Part shown: one piece after another, positions 27,187 through 37,155 of the stretch | Numbering within the stretch: position 1 is the first letter of the stretch | How the letters are laid out: every line of letters starts with the position of its first letter | Origin: Nostoc sp. UCD121 | GTDB lineage: Bacteria; Cyanobacteriota; Cyanobacteriia; Cyanobacteriales; Nostocaceae | Length of the DNA: 64,000 bases | Direction of reading: 5' to 3' | Assembly (NCBI RefSeq): GCF_014222285.1 | Contig: NZ_JACKZS010000006.1 | Location: 1-64,000, forward strand | Position numbers and translations under genes: made by a program | Notes under the pieces: generated by a model | The model's database searches: none | Told to the model about the DNA's origin: nothing | What the model saw: the letters and a program-made list of their open reading frames with translations, nothing else

Positions 27187-27987
27187 TCAAGCTTTAGTAA
27201 AATTCTGAGTAAAAACAGGATGTTGTTCCCAAATTTTACATATTTTATTGGTATATACCCACATATTAATATTTATGGTGGTGGTAAGAGATAGGGCTTG
27301 ATGCCACCAAAAAGCGGGAATAAACAGTATATCGCCTGCGTTTAAAACGGCTTCTAATCCATTAGCTTCACTAAATAGGGGAAACATTTCTAAGTTTGGT
27401 TGCTGTGGATCAATAGGACTTGACCAAAGCTCATCGTCAATTTTCTTTACATAAATTTTTTCGTATTCTTCTGGTGCAAATAAAATAAATACTTTCTTGC
27501 CAAATATTTGAGCATTAAAGTTATCATCTGGATCGTTATGGATTGTTGATTTTTGATTAGCTGCTCCTATCCATATCCGAATATCAAATCCGCTATTTTC
27601 TGGGAAATAATTAGGAAATTCAAAATGTGGCTTTAAGTGATCAAAGTATTCTTGAGCCAGGGGTGAAGTTAAAGAAAGATTGCCAAGATATGATGGACGC
27701 TGGCTATCTGTATTAAGTAATTCAATGCTATCTATATAATCAGCAACTGATATTTCTGTTAGTGCTGTTGATTCACCAAAGAATACATTGATTTCATTGT
27801 CACTTTGTCTCACAGGAACACGTACATTTCCAAACATACTTTTCAAGGTGTCCGGCTTCCACAGAGAACAAGCTGGCCACTCATTAGCTACACCAGAGAT
27901 AATTACTGGCTTGTCTTGCATGACAAACTCATGTTGGAATTCTTCCACGGTTGGTTTTTCAATGCGTTCAATAGGTTTAAGTTGCAT
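27187..27987 (-). CDS. Cupin_8/JmjC-like Fe(II)/2-oxoglutarate oxygenase
   Basis: The 266-residue protein has the cupin-like (FIH/JmjC) order: KPVIISGVANEWPA at the N-terminus, then the metal-binding HxD in STIHNDPDDN, NAQIFGKKVFILFAPEE, and the distal His in FIPAFWWHQALSL. These are the three iron ligands of the hydroxylase class, so it should be catalytically active. It lies 120 bp after the aminotransferase gene within the biosynthetic operon and is probably a tailoring hydroxylase. Its fold is distinct from the two TauD-type enzymes upstream, giving three 2-oxoglutarate oxygenases in the cluster. The target residue is unknown; Gln, Orn or the polyketide part remain options. Confidence 0.78.
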   Translation of the reverse strand: MQLKPIERIEKPTVEEFQHEFVMQDKPVIISGVANEWPACSLWKPDTLKSMFGNVRVPVRQSDNEINVFFGESTALTEISVADYIDSIELLNTDSQRPSYLGNLSLTSPLAQEYFDHLKPHFEFPNYFPENSGFDIRIWIGAANQKSTIHNDPDDNFNAQIFGKKVFILFAPEEYEKIYVKKIDDELWSSPIDPQQPNLEMFPLFSEANGLEAVLNAGDILFIPAFWWHQALSLTTTININMWVYTNKICKIWEQHPVFTQNFTKA

Positions 27988-28107
27988 ATTATTTTAATTT
28001 TCCTAGTGAATTTTTCAGGCGATCGCTCTGGAATAAGTTGCGCGACAATCCAGAGTAGTCTAAAGTGTAATTTGGGAATATTACTGATGGTTTTGCTAAA
28101 ATAAAAC

Positions 28108-29541
28108 CTATAACAAACCTCCTGAGCGCAAATCACTAATGCTATCTTTCACAGTCTGAATTATGTAATTGATATCTTCATCTGTATGGGCTGTTGAAAA
28201 GAAACCGCTACCACCCCTGCTCAAAAGACCTTTTTCTATTAGATGATAAGATAACAAATTTAAACCCATTGCTCCTGAAGAGGATACATCCTTTGATTGT
28301 GTAGAATTTCCAGCAGGAACTGGGGCAAATAACGAGCCAAAGTGTCCCATCTTTATAGGCAAGTTTTCTGATTCAAAATAATCATTTAATGTTTGAACAA
28401 ACTGTGATGTTCGTTGATTCAACTGTCTTTGTAAACTTTCTCCCTGAGCTTTGAGATGCTCCAGTACAGCTCGTGCAGCTGCTAAAGATAAAGGATGTTT
28501 GCAGTATGTGCCTGCAAAAAATGTTGTTTTTACTTTAGGAAAAGAAGAATCTCCATAATTCCACATTCCCCCATCGATTTTATCCATATAAGCCGCTTTA
28601 CCAGCAATGGCACTAATTGGCATACCTCCACCTAGAATTTTTCCATAGGTAGCTATATCTGCTTTAATGCCAAACCATGCCTGCGCTCCACCTGGATGAA
28701 TACGGAAACCAGTAATCATTTCATCGAAAATTAAGGCTATATCCAATTCTGTTGTTAATTGCCTCAATTGTTGCAGAAATTCCTGAGGTTGTAAATTAAG
28801 GTTGCTATCTTGTACAGGTTCAACTAAAACCGCCGCTAATTCATTTTTGTGAGCTTTTATTACTTCTAATGATTCAGGGTTTCCGTAATCTAAAACCAAA
28901 ACATCTTCTATAAGACTTTGTGGTATACCACAAGTTAAAGGAACAGTTTGCAATTTACCCTCTAATTTTCTAACCTTAACTAAAGTTCCATCAAAATGAC
29001 CGTGATATGAGCCGGAAAATATGACAATTTTAGAGCGATTTGTTACTGCTCTGGCTATACGAATTGCTGTCATTACAGCTTCTGTACCTGTATTGCTAAA
29101 AGTAACTCTCTCCATCCCGGTCATTTCACATATTAACTCAGCTACCTCGCCAGCCAACTCTGTTTGTAGACCAATTTGGATACCTTCTTCTAGTTGTTCT
29201 AGTAACGCCGCTTTGATAAAAAGTGGGTTATGTCCGAAGATATTTATACCTAAACCCATAACAACATCTACATATTCATTACCATCAACATCCCAAATTC
29301 TCGAACCTAGAGATTTTTTCGTAATAATAGGATAGCAAAGCTCTTTTAAAGGCAAACTAAAACCCACAGGATTGCGGCTATCAGCTAAGTTAAAACGATG
29401 GTTTTGTGTAATTTGTTTGGATGTCTTTGTTCTCGCGTTATAGTTAGCAATGAATTGAGCTAAATAATTTTCTTGCCCATTCTGAGGTACGGGATCAGCA
29501 GTAGATAAGGTTTGTTGTAAGCTAAAAAACTTTTTTTGCAT
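28108..29541 (-). CDS. Class III PLP aminotransferase (glutamate-semialdehyde-aminotransferase-like)
   Basis: The 477-residue enzyme carries the class III signature: VTFSNTGTEAVMTAIRIARA, the PLP-binding Asp region LIFDEMITGFRI, and the Schiff-base Lys in TYGKILGGGMP. The first 60 residues before the core are not conserved. It resembles glutamate-1-semialdehyde aminomutase and the amino-transfer domains of mixed NRPS/PKS. It follows the NRPS with a terminal reductase by 25 bp, so it can be proposed to aminate the aldehyde that the reductase releases, as MxcL does in myxochelin B. The alternative is supply of an unusual amino acid. The operon position is firm and the substrate inferred. Confidence 0.8.
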   Translation of the reverse strand: MQKKFFSLQQTLSTADPVPQNGQENYLAQFIANYNARTKTSKQITQNHRFNLADSRNPVGFSLPLKELCYPIITKKSLGSRIWDVDGNEYVDVVMGLGINIFGHNPLFIKAALLEQLEEGIQIGLQTELAGEVAELICEMTGMERVTFSNTGTEAVMTAIRIARAVTNRSKIVIFSGSYHGHFDGTLVKVRKLEGKLQTVPLTCGIPQSLIEDVLVLDYGNPESLEVIKAHKNELAAVLVEPVQDSNLNLQPQEFLQQLRQLTTELDIALIFDEMITGFRIHPGGAQAWFGIKADIATYGKILGGGMPISAIAGKAAYMDKIDGGMWNYGDSSFPKVKTTFFAGTYCKHPLSLAAARAVLEHLKAQGESLQRQLNQRTSQFVQTLNDYFESENLPIKMGHFGSLFAPVPAGNSTQSKDVSSSGAMGLNLLSYHLIEKGLLSRGGSGFFSTAHTDEDINYIIQTVKDSISDLRSGGLL

Positions 29542-29566
29542 GATAGTTATACTTGGCGTGAGTTAA

Positions 29567-32500
29567 TTAAGGGTAATTTTCGGCTGGCTGCTTTGGGTTT
29601 TGGATAAAACCACTACGAATCAAGTAGGAAACATAGGTATTGATCAATTTCTCATCTATCAGTGGACAAAAGATAGAACTGCTAACAAGTTCATTGATTG
29701 TATTTTCACAATCGAACTTTAATTCTTTTAAATTTTGAGTTTGATTGGAGGTAATAAAAAATGGGATCAGTGGATATAAAGGATGGTCTGGGGAATGTTC
29801 AGATATTTTTACTAATTCTGCATACCACTGTTCATGAGAAATTTGTTCCAGTGAGTAACTAAAGGAACGGATGCTATTAAACAACATCTTTAAATCAAGA
29901 AGCTGAGGATTAAGTAAGTGAAAACCTTTTCCCAAGGATTTTTGTTGCTGAGATAAATGGACTATGGCTTTACTGACATAATCAACAGGTAATAAACCCT
30001 GTATAAATTTCCCATTTGGGATACTTCCCAACTGAATACATCCTATCAGCAGCCTGTATAAGAGGTCATTGGGATTAAACGCACCTGTTTTACTATCCCC
30101 AGATATTCTTCCTGGTCTGTAAATAGAAACTGGTAAGCCGCGATCGCGGGCAATACTAACTAATTTTTCTGCAACCCATTTACTTTGAGTATAGCCGTCT
30201 TCTGGTAGAGGGTAATCATCAAGACTGAACTGTTCTTGAATCAACTGCACTCCATTACCCGTAGGTGCAGAGAAAACGCTAATAGTAGAAATAAAATGTA
30301 CAGGCTTGATTTTTATTTGGCTGGCTAATCGCAAAACTTCCTGGGTTCCCAGCACATTTGCAGCCTTAAGTCTGGAGTATGGAGAAGCATGATGCACCCA
30401 TGCGCCATTGTGATATATAACATCAAGTTTTCTCGCTAGTGCTGTAAACTGAGCTTGGGAAAGACCCAAAAGTGGCTGAGATAAATCTCCCACAACTGGG
30501 ATAATTCTAGAGCTATGAGATTCATTCCAAATTAAGTACGATTCTAGAGTGTGCTGAATCTTCTGCTTACCTTCCTCAGCATTGGCGGCACGTACTAAGC
30601 AATAGATATCTGCTTGTGTCTGTTGGAGAAGTTCATCCAGTAAGAAAGCACCTAAGAAACCTGTTGCACCTGTAAGAAATACACAGGCTGGTTCAGTGAT
30701 GTATTCAATCGGTTTACCTTCAGTAGTAATTGCTGGATCAAGAACAGCCTCAGCTTTGAGATCCAAAGTAGGATTAGTAATAGCAACTGTTGATGATTGT
30801 GGTTGATGGGCTATTTCCAGTTTTGCTGCAAGAGTTTCTACGGTTGGTGCTTCAAACAGAGTCTTTAGGGGTAAATCTATTTGGAAAGCGGTTCGGATAC
30901 GTGCAAATAACTGGACTATCAACAAAGAATGTCCACCTAAATCGAAAAAGTTCTCATCAATGCCAACTTGCTGGATGTTGAGAATATCACTCCAGATACC
31001 AACTAATTCTTTTTCTAACAGGGTACGAGGAGTTATAAAGCTGTTTTCATGTTCTGGTTTAGCTATTTCAGGTACTGGCAAAGCTTTTCGGTCAACCTTG
31101 CCATTCGGTGTTAAAGGCAGGCTTTCCAAGAACACAAAAGTGTTAGGAATCATATAATATGGCAATTGCTGCTTGAGGAAGTCTCGCAGTTGACTAACGG
31201 TGGGTGTATCTTGACAATTAGCAACTACATAGCCTACGAGTGAATCTTGCTTGGCAATAACAACTGTCTGTTGCACATCTGGGTATTTTGCCAATATTGC
31301 TTCAATTTCTAAGAGTTCAATGCGGAAACCGCGAATTTTTACTTGATGATCGAGACGACCGAGAAATTCAATTTTGCCGTCACTTAAGTAGCGAACTAAG
31401 TCACCAGTTTTATACAGCCTTTGTTCCTTGTGGACTGTAAAAGGATTAGATATGAATCGTTGAGAAGTTAATTCTGGTCGATGCCAATAACCACGCCCTA
31501 CTCCCATACCTCCAATGTACAGTTCACCTGGAACCCCAATTGGTGTGGGCTGTAAGTGGCTGTCTAAGATATACAACTGAGTGTTGGCGATGGGACGACC
31601 AATAGAAACAAGCTGATTGCCAAACTCTATTTGCTGTACTGTAGACCAAATTGTTGTTTCTGTTGGCCCATACAAGTTCCATAGACTGTGACACTGCTGC
31701 AACAATTGATTAGCTAATTGTAATGGCAACGCTTCACCACCGCAAAGTATCTTAAGTTGCTTGTTACCCTGCCAACCGACTTCTAGCAGCATTCGCCAAG
31801 TAGCTGGCGTGGCTTGCATGATTGTTGCTTGAGAATTGGCAAGTAAGGCTGACAGTTGCACGCCATCGCTTACTACTTCTCGGCTAGCTACTACGACACT
31901 TGCACCAACCATTAATGGTAAGAAGATTTCCAAGGCTGCAATGTCAAATGCAATAGTAGTGACTGCTAGCAGTATATCCTGTTGCGTCAACTCCACAGTT
32001 TGGTGCATGGCATTTAAGAAGTTGACAACATTACCATGAGCTATTTCTACTCCCTTGGGCTTACCTGTTGAGCCTGAAGTGTAAATCACATAAGCCAGGT
32101 TATTTGTTTTGGCAGAAATTACGGGGTTTTCTTGACTATGGTGTTGAATTTCTTCCCAGTCTGTATCTAGGCAAAATGCTTGTATTGCTTCTTCAAATAA
32201 TTGTACTTTTAGTTTGTGTTGAGTCAGCAGCAGTGGCGATCGCGAAACGCCCAGCGTAGCTGATCGCACATCCTGTTTGATATATGCCAAGCGTTCCTGG
32301 GGATAAGCAGGGTCGAGGGGGACATAAGCACCACCAGCTTTTAATATCCCCAACAACCCAACTACCATCTCAATGGAACGGTCAACACAAATCCCAACTG
32401 GTACTTCTGGGGCGACACCGCATTTTTGCAAATAGTGAGCTAGTTGATTTGCTCGCTGGTTTAACTGGCGGTAGGTTAGTTGCTGGTCTTCAAACACTAC

Positions 32501-35500
32501 AGCTACTGCATCTGGTGTTTTTTCTACCTGTTCCTCAAATAATTGATGGATGCACTTATCTTGGGGATACTCTGTTTGCGTACTATTCCACTCCACCAAT
32601 AACTGATGTTTCTCTGATGGAGTCAGTAGAGGCAGTTGTGCAACTCGCTCTTGGGGATGAGCCACAATACCCGCAAGCAATATTTGGAAATGTTCCACCA
32701 TGTGGGCAATAGTTGCCGCATCAAACAAATCGCTGTTGTATTCAAACTCACCACTAATTCCTGACTCATTCTCCTGAATTGAGATGGTCAAGTCAAACTT
32801 AGCAGTTTTGCTGCTACTTGCCACCGACTGCAAAGATAAGCCTGACAACTCTATACCCGAACTTGGTGCATTCTGGAGGATAAACATGACTTGGAATAGC
32901 GGAGTGTAGCTCAAGTCTCGCTCCGGTTTTAATTCTTCCACCAGCAAATCAAAGGGTAAATCTTGATGGTCATAAGCTCCCAAGCTGACTTCGCGCACCC
33001 TAATGAGTAACTCTCGAAAAGTCGGATTATCTGATAAGTTAGTTCGCAGCACTAGGGTATTGACAAAAAAGCCAATTAATCCTTCCAATTCAGCATGATG
33101 ACGATTGGCAATTGGTGAACCGACTACAATATCGCCAGTATTACTGTAGCGGTATAACAGCACTTTGAAAACTGCCAGTAGGGTCATAAATAATGTCACT
33201 CCCTCCTGGCGGCTGAAGGTTTTGATAGCTTCAGATAGCTCAACCGACAGCGCAAAACTAGTGGTTTCTCCCCGGAAAGTCTGCACAGGAGGTCGAGGTC
33301 TATCGGTCGGTAAATTCAAGCTCGCGGGAATGCCATTGAGTTGCTGTTTCCAGTAGGCAAGTTGAGTTTCTAGTACCTCTGCTTGCAACCATTGCCTCTG
33401 CCAAACTGCAAAGTCTGCATATTGAATCGGTAGTTCAGGCAGTTGCGGTTGCTTACCGCAAACAAAACCTTCGTATAATGCTGCTATTTCCCTAACTAAC
33501 ACCTCCATTGACCAAGCATCGCCAACAATATGGTGCATTGTTAACAGCAAGATATTTTCTGTGTCGTTTAACTGTAACAAGGTCACTCGTAGTAATGGCC
33601 CTGTAATTAGGTCAAAGGGACGTTTTGCTTCTTCTAAAGCCAACCGTTGTACTTGATCTTCTTGCTCATCAGCAGCTAAGTCTTGCAGAGCCACTATTTT
33701 TAATGTCAGTGTCTGTTGGGCTGCAATTACCTGTATGGGTTGCTTGCTACCCATGACAAAGGTAGTGCGTAAGGCTTCGTGACGGTTGATAATTGCGTTG
33801 AAGCTTTGCTCTAGTGCGCCAATACTGAGATTGCCGATTAATTTGACCGCAGATGGCATATTGTAGGCGTATTTTTCCGACTCTAGCTGATCCAAGAACC
33901 ACAGCCTTGCTTGAGCAAAGGATAGGGGTAGTTCTGATGGGCGATCGCACACATGTAGAGATTGAGATGGCAAGCCTAGTTGTTGTTGCCGGATAGTTTG
34001 TAAGTTATCGCTAAAGGTTGCTACTGTCGGATTTTCAAACAGATTTCTCAGTGGCATTTCTACCTGAAATGCTTTTCGCACTTGGGAAATTACCTGAGTA
34101 GCTAATAAGGAGTGTCCACCTAGTTCAAAAAAGTTATCGTGAATACTTACTTTTCCTAGCCCCAGGATGTTTGCCCAAATTTCCACCAGCATTTCTTCTA
34201 CAGGGTTACGAGGTGCAACAGAGCCATTAATTTCGTTTAGTTCAGTTGCATCGATTTCTGGCAAGGCTTTGCGGTCAACTTTGCCATTTGGTGTTAAAGG
34301 CAGGTTTTCCAAGAACACAAAAGTGTTAGGAACCATATAATATGGCAGCTGCTGCTTGAGGAAGTCTCGCAGTTGACTAACTGTGGGTGTATCTTGACAA
34401 TTAGCAACTACGTAAGCAACAAGAGAATTTTCTTTGGCGATAACAACTGTCTGTTGCACATCTTGGTGTTTTCCCAATATCGCCTCAATTTCTCCTAATT
34501 CGATGCGGAAACCGCGAATTTTTACTTGATTATCAGTTCGACCAATAAATACAATGCTGCTATCAGGTTGGTAGTAGGCTAAATCGCCAGTTTTATATAG
34601 ACGTGCTTCTGGCTCATTACTAAAAATATTAAATATAAATTTCTCTTCAGTTAACTCTGGGCGATGATGATAACCTCTTGCTAAACCGACACCACCAATG
34701 TAAAGTTCTCCAGAAACACCAATCGGTACTGGGTGCAAGCAAGAATCTAAAATATAAAGTTGGGTGTTAGAAAAGGGCCGCCCAATCGGTACTAACTGCT
34801 CTGTTGATAAGTTCCCCGTAGTACTTTCAAAGTAGGAACTGTCAATTGTGGCTTCAGTTAAACCAAAGGAGTTAATTAGCCGTGTTTTTTCTCCAAGGAA
34901 GGTTTGATATTTGCGGTATTCTGAGCCATACCAACTATCAGAACCACAGATTACCAACTGCATAAAGCCGAGACGCTGTTGACTGCTTTCTAAATACTGT
35001 ATGAGGTTATTTAAAACAGTCGGCACAAATTCAGCACAATCAACTTTGTGTTGGCAGATGTAAGCATACAGTTGCTTTGGTTCTAGTAAAAAATCATGAG
35101 GACACAAAACTAACTTGCCACCAGAGCATAAAGCACGACTCAGATCACCGACAAAAACATCAAAAGAGAAACTAGCCATTTGCAGATGAGAATGTACTAG
35201 CGATCGCAGTTGATAAGCTTCTTCCCAACCAAAATAGGCGTTGACAAGGCTCCTATGCTCAACCATCACCCCCTTTGCTTGACCCGTTGAACCTGAAGTA
35301 TAGATGAGGTATGCTAAATTTTCAGCTTTAACAGTGCTACTAGATAAATTAGATTCTAATTCCTGCAAAATCAACTGCCACTCTGCATCCAAACAAACGA
35401 TATTTCCTTGATAAGAGGGCAAGATATCTACCAAATTCGTCTGAGTCAATAGGACTGGACAATCTGCATCCTGCAACATGAAAGCCAGTCGCTGCGAAGG

Positions 35501-37138
35501 TAGATTTGAATCTAGCGGTACATAAGCACCACCAGCTTTCAGAACTCCCAAAACTGCGATTATCATCTCCAGGCTGCGCTCTACACAAATGCCTACCAAT
35601 ACATCTGGAGAAACACCCAATTTTTGTAAATAGTGCGCTAGTTGATTTGCTCGTTGGTTAAGTTGTCGATAAGTGAGTTGTTCATTTTCAAACACTACAG
35701 CTATTGCATCCGGTGTTTTTTCTGCTTGTTCCTCAAACAATTGATGGATGCACTTATCTTTGGGATACTCTGTTTGCGTACTATTCCACTCAACTAATTG
35801 CTGGTGGATTTCGGCTGCTGTAAGCAAAGGTAGCGAGGAGAGAGATTGGTGAGGATTAGTAGCTATACCCTCTAATAATGTTTTTAGATGACCTAACACT
35901 CGTGTGATGGTAGCTGTATCGAAGCGATCGCCATCATATAAAATCTCTAACGATAACTCTCTACTTACATTGGCACTAATAGTAATCGGGTAGTTTGTAG
36001 ATTCTACAGACCGTACATTAAGAATCTGCATTCCTGTAGCCCATTCTTTTAAAGAAGCGTCTACAGGGTAGTTCTCAAACACTAAAATACTCTCGAACAA
36101 AGGCAAATCTCTAGGAACTTCACTCCATCCCTGCACTTGCACCAAGGGGCTGTATTCATACTGCTGCACCTCTACCTGTTGCGCCTGGAGTTTTTGCAGC
36201 CAAGGAATCAGCAACTCACCCCCAGAAACCTGTACCCGCACTGGCAAGGTGTTGATAAACAGCCCTACCATTGAATCCGAACCGACTAATGCAGGTGGAC
36301 GACCGGCGGAAGTAGCTCCAAAAAGAACATCTTCCTCCCCACTGTAACGACTCAGGAGTATAGCCCAAGCTCCTTGTACTAAAGTATTTACAGTTAACTT
36401 GTGCTGTCGTGCTAAAGATTGCAGCGCGGCGGTTGTGGCTGATGATAGCTTTAGTGACTGCTCATTATATCCGGCTGCACCATTTGCGGAACTATTTATC
36501 CGCAACTGTGTAGGAGCAGTAAAACCTTGCAGGGCTTTGCGCCAAAATGCTTCTGCTTGTGATAAGTCTTGTTGCTGTAACCAAGCAATATATTCTGCAT
36601 AAGAACGACAGCGCGGTAACGATATAACTTGCCCATTACATAGTGCTTCGTAAGCTTGAGATACTTGCTGAAGCACCAAAGCCCCAGACCAGCCATCTAA
36701 AATTAGGTGGTGACTGCTCCAAATAAAATGATACGTTTCTTTGGCTACCTGTATAAGAGTCAAACGCATCAGGGGTGCTTGAGAAATATCAAACCCTTGC
36801 TGACGGTCTGCTTGTAAAAATGCTTCTAGGCGTTTTGGCTGTTCGGATACGGGGAATTCTTGCCAGTCGTACTGTTGCCAAGGTAACTGTAAATTTCTAT
36901 TTACTACCTGAAACGGCTCTTTGTGCTGCTTCCAGTAGAAAGAGGTGCGTAAAATAGGATGCTGATTTATGACTTGTTGCCAAGCTTGCACAAAAGCTGC
37001 AATGTTAAGACTTTTACTAAAGGTATAACAACTTTGAACTACATAAACGCCTGATTCTGGGGCGTAAAGCGTATGAAAGAGTATGCCTTGTTGTGTAGGT
37101 GATAGCGGATAAATATTTTCAATATTTTTTTTGTTCAT
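29567..37138 (-). CDS. NRPS: C-A(Orn-like)-PCP-C-A(Gly)-PCP-R
   Basis: The 2523-residue terminal synthetase begins with NIENIYPLSPTQQG, the start expected for a DCL condensation domain accepting from an epimerising module. The first A domain pocket reads D-V-G-E-V-C-S-I-D, closest to ornithine (DVGEIGSID). The second reads D-I-L-Q-L-G-L-I-W, the glycine code. Both carriers have intact LGGHSL motifs. The C-terminal 371 residues are a thioester reductase: TGATGFLG (Gly2157, 2160, 2163), then YTQSK (Tyr2316, Lys2320). There is no thioesterase, so release is reductive to an aldehyde or alcohol. The second A domain contains an extra 24-bp in-frame repeat absent from its paralogue. It is the last NRPS, 17 bp after the Gln synthetase. 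Confidence 0.93.
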   Translation of the reverse strand: MNKKNIENIYPLSPTQQGILFHTLYAPESGVYVVQSCYTFSKSLNIAAFVQAWQQVINQHPILRTSFYWKQHKEPFQVVNRNLQLPWQQYDWQEFPVSEQPKRLEAFLQADRQQGFDISQAPLMRLTLIQVAKETYHFIWSSHHLILDGWSGALVLQQVSQAYEALCNGQVISLPRCRSYAEYIAWLQQQDLSQAEAFWRKALQGFTAPTQLRINSSANGAAGYNEQSLKLSSATTAALQSLARQHKLTVNTLVQGAWAILLSRYSGEEDVLFGATSAGRPPALVGSDSMVGLFINTLPVRVQVSGGELLIPWLQKLQAQQVEVQQYEYSPLVQVQGWSEVPRDLPLFESILVFENYPVDASLKEWATGMQILNVRSVESTNYPITISANVSRELSLEILYDGDRFDTATITRVLGHLKTLLEGIATNPHQSLSSLPLLTAAEIHQQLVEWNSTQTEYPKDKCIHQLFEEQAEKTPDAIAVVFENEQLTYRQLNQRANQLAHYLQKLGVSPDVLVGICVERSLEMIIAVLGVLKAGGAYVPLDSNLPSQRLAFMLQDADCPVLLTQTNLVDILPSYQGNIVCLDAEWQLILQELESNLSSSTVKAENLAYLIYTSGSTGQAKGVMVEHRSLVNAYFGWEEAYQLRSLVHSHLQMASFSFDVFVGDLSRALCSGGKLVLCPHDFLLEPKQLYAYICQHKVDCAEFVPTVLNNLIQYLESSQQRLGFMQLVICGSDSWYGSEYRKYQTFLGEKTRLINSFGLTEATIDSSYFESTTGNLSTEQLVPIGRPFSNTQLYILDSCLHPVPIGVSGELYIGGVGLARGYHHRPELTEEKFIFNIFSNEPEARLYKTGDLAYYQPDSSIVFIGRTDNQVKIRGFRIELGEIEAILGKHQDVQQTVVIAKENSLVAYVVANCQDTPTVSQLRDFLKQQLPYYMVPNTFVFLENLPLTPNGKVDRKALPEIDATELNEINGSVAPRNPVEEMLVEIWANILGLGKVSIHDNFFELGGHSLLATQVISQVRKAFQVEMPLRNLFENPTVATFSDNLQTIRQQQLGLPSQSLHVCDRPSELPLSFAQARLWFLDQLESEKYAYNMPSAVKLIGNLSIGALEQSFNAIINRHEALRTTFVMGSKQPIQVIAAQQTLTLKIVALQDLAADEQEDQVQRLALEEAKRPFDLITGPLLRVTLLQLNDTENILLLTMHHIVGDAWSMEVLVREIAALYEGFVCGKQPQLPELPIQYADFAVWQRQWLQAEVLETQLAYWKQQLNGIPASLNLPTDRPRPPVQTFRGETTSFALSVELSEAIKTFSRQEGVTLFMTLLAVFKVLLYRYSNTGDIVVGSPIANRHHAELEGLIGFFVNTLVLRTNLSDNPTFRELLIRVREVSLGAYDHQDLPFDLLVEELKPERDLSYTPLFQVMFILQNAPSSGIELSGLSLQSVASSSKTAKFDLTISIQENESGISGEFEYNSDLFDAATIAHMVEHFQILLAGIVAHPQERVAQLPLLTPSEKHQLLVEWNSTQTEYPQDKCIHQLFEEQVEKTPDAVAVVFEDQQLTYRQLNQRANQLAHYLQKCGVAPEVPVGICVDRSIEMVVGLLGILKAGGAYVPLDPAYPQERLAYIKQDVRSATLGVSRSPLLLTQHKLKVQLFEEAIQAFCLDTDWEEIQHHSQENPVISAKTNNLAYVIYTSGSTGKPKGVEIAHGNVVNFLNAMHQTVELTQQDILLAVTTIAFDIAALEIFLPLMVGASVVVASREVVSDGVQLSALLANSQATIMQATPATWRMLLEVGWQGNKQLKILCGGEALPLQLANQLLQQCHSLWNLYGPTETTIWSTVQQIEFGNQLVSIGRPIANTQLYILDSHLQPTPIGVPGELYIGGMGVGRGYWHRPELTSQRFISNPFTVHKEQRLYKTGDLVRYLSDGKIEFLGRLDHQVKIRGFRIELLEIEAILAKYPDVQQTVVIAKQDSLVGYVVANCQDTPTVSQLRDFLKQQLPYYMIPNTFVFLESLPLTPNGKVDRKALPVPEIAKPEHENSFITPRTLLEKELVGIWSDILNIQQVGIDENFFDLGGHSLLIVQLFARIRTAFQIDLPLKTLFEAPTVETLAAKLEIAHQPQSSTVAITNPTLDLKAEAVLDPAITTEGKPIEYITEPACVFLTGATGFLGAFLLDELLQQTQADIYCLVRAANAEEGKQKIQHTLESYLIWNESHSSRIIPVVGDLSQPLLGLSQAQFTALARKLDVIYHNGAWVHHASPYSRLKAANVLGTQEVLRLASQIKIKPVHFISTISVFSAPTGNGVQLIQEQFSLDDYPLPEDGYTQSKWVAEKLVSIARDRGLPVSIYRPGRISGDSKTGAFNPNDLLYRLLIGCIQLGSIPNGKFIQGLLPVDYVSKAIVHLSQQQKSLGKGFHLLNPQLLDLKMLFNSIRSFSYSLEQISHEQWYAELVKISEHSPDHPLYPLIPFFITSNQTQNLKELKFDCENTINELVSSSIFCPLIDEKLINTYVSYLIRSGFIQNPKQPAENYP
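32237..32260. repeat. 24-bp in-frame repeat insertion in an A domain
   Basis: Compared with the paralogous glycine A domain at about 43.4 kb, this module has 24 extra bases beginning with a GCGATCGC-like site and including GCCCAGCGTAGC. They add eight residues (ATLGVSRS) between DVRS and P-L-L-L-T-Q without breaking the frame. The bases on both sides align with the paralogue. Confidence 0.7.
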
Positions 37139-37155
37139 TATTAATTACCTAAGAA

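Noticed and set aside
29567..37138. A thioesterase at the end of the assembly line
   Set aside because: The C-terminal domain has TGATGFLG and YTQSK of a reductase and no GxSxG.
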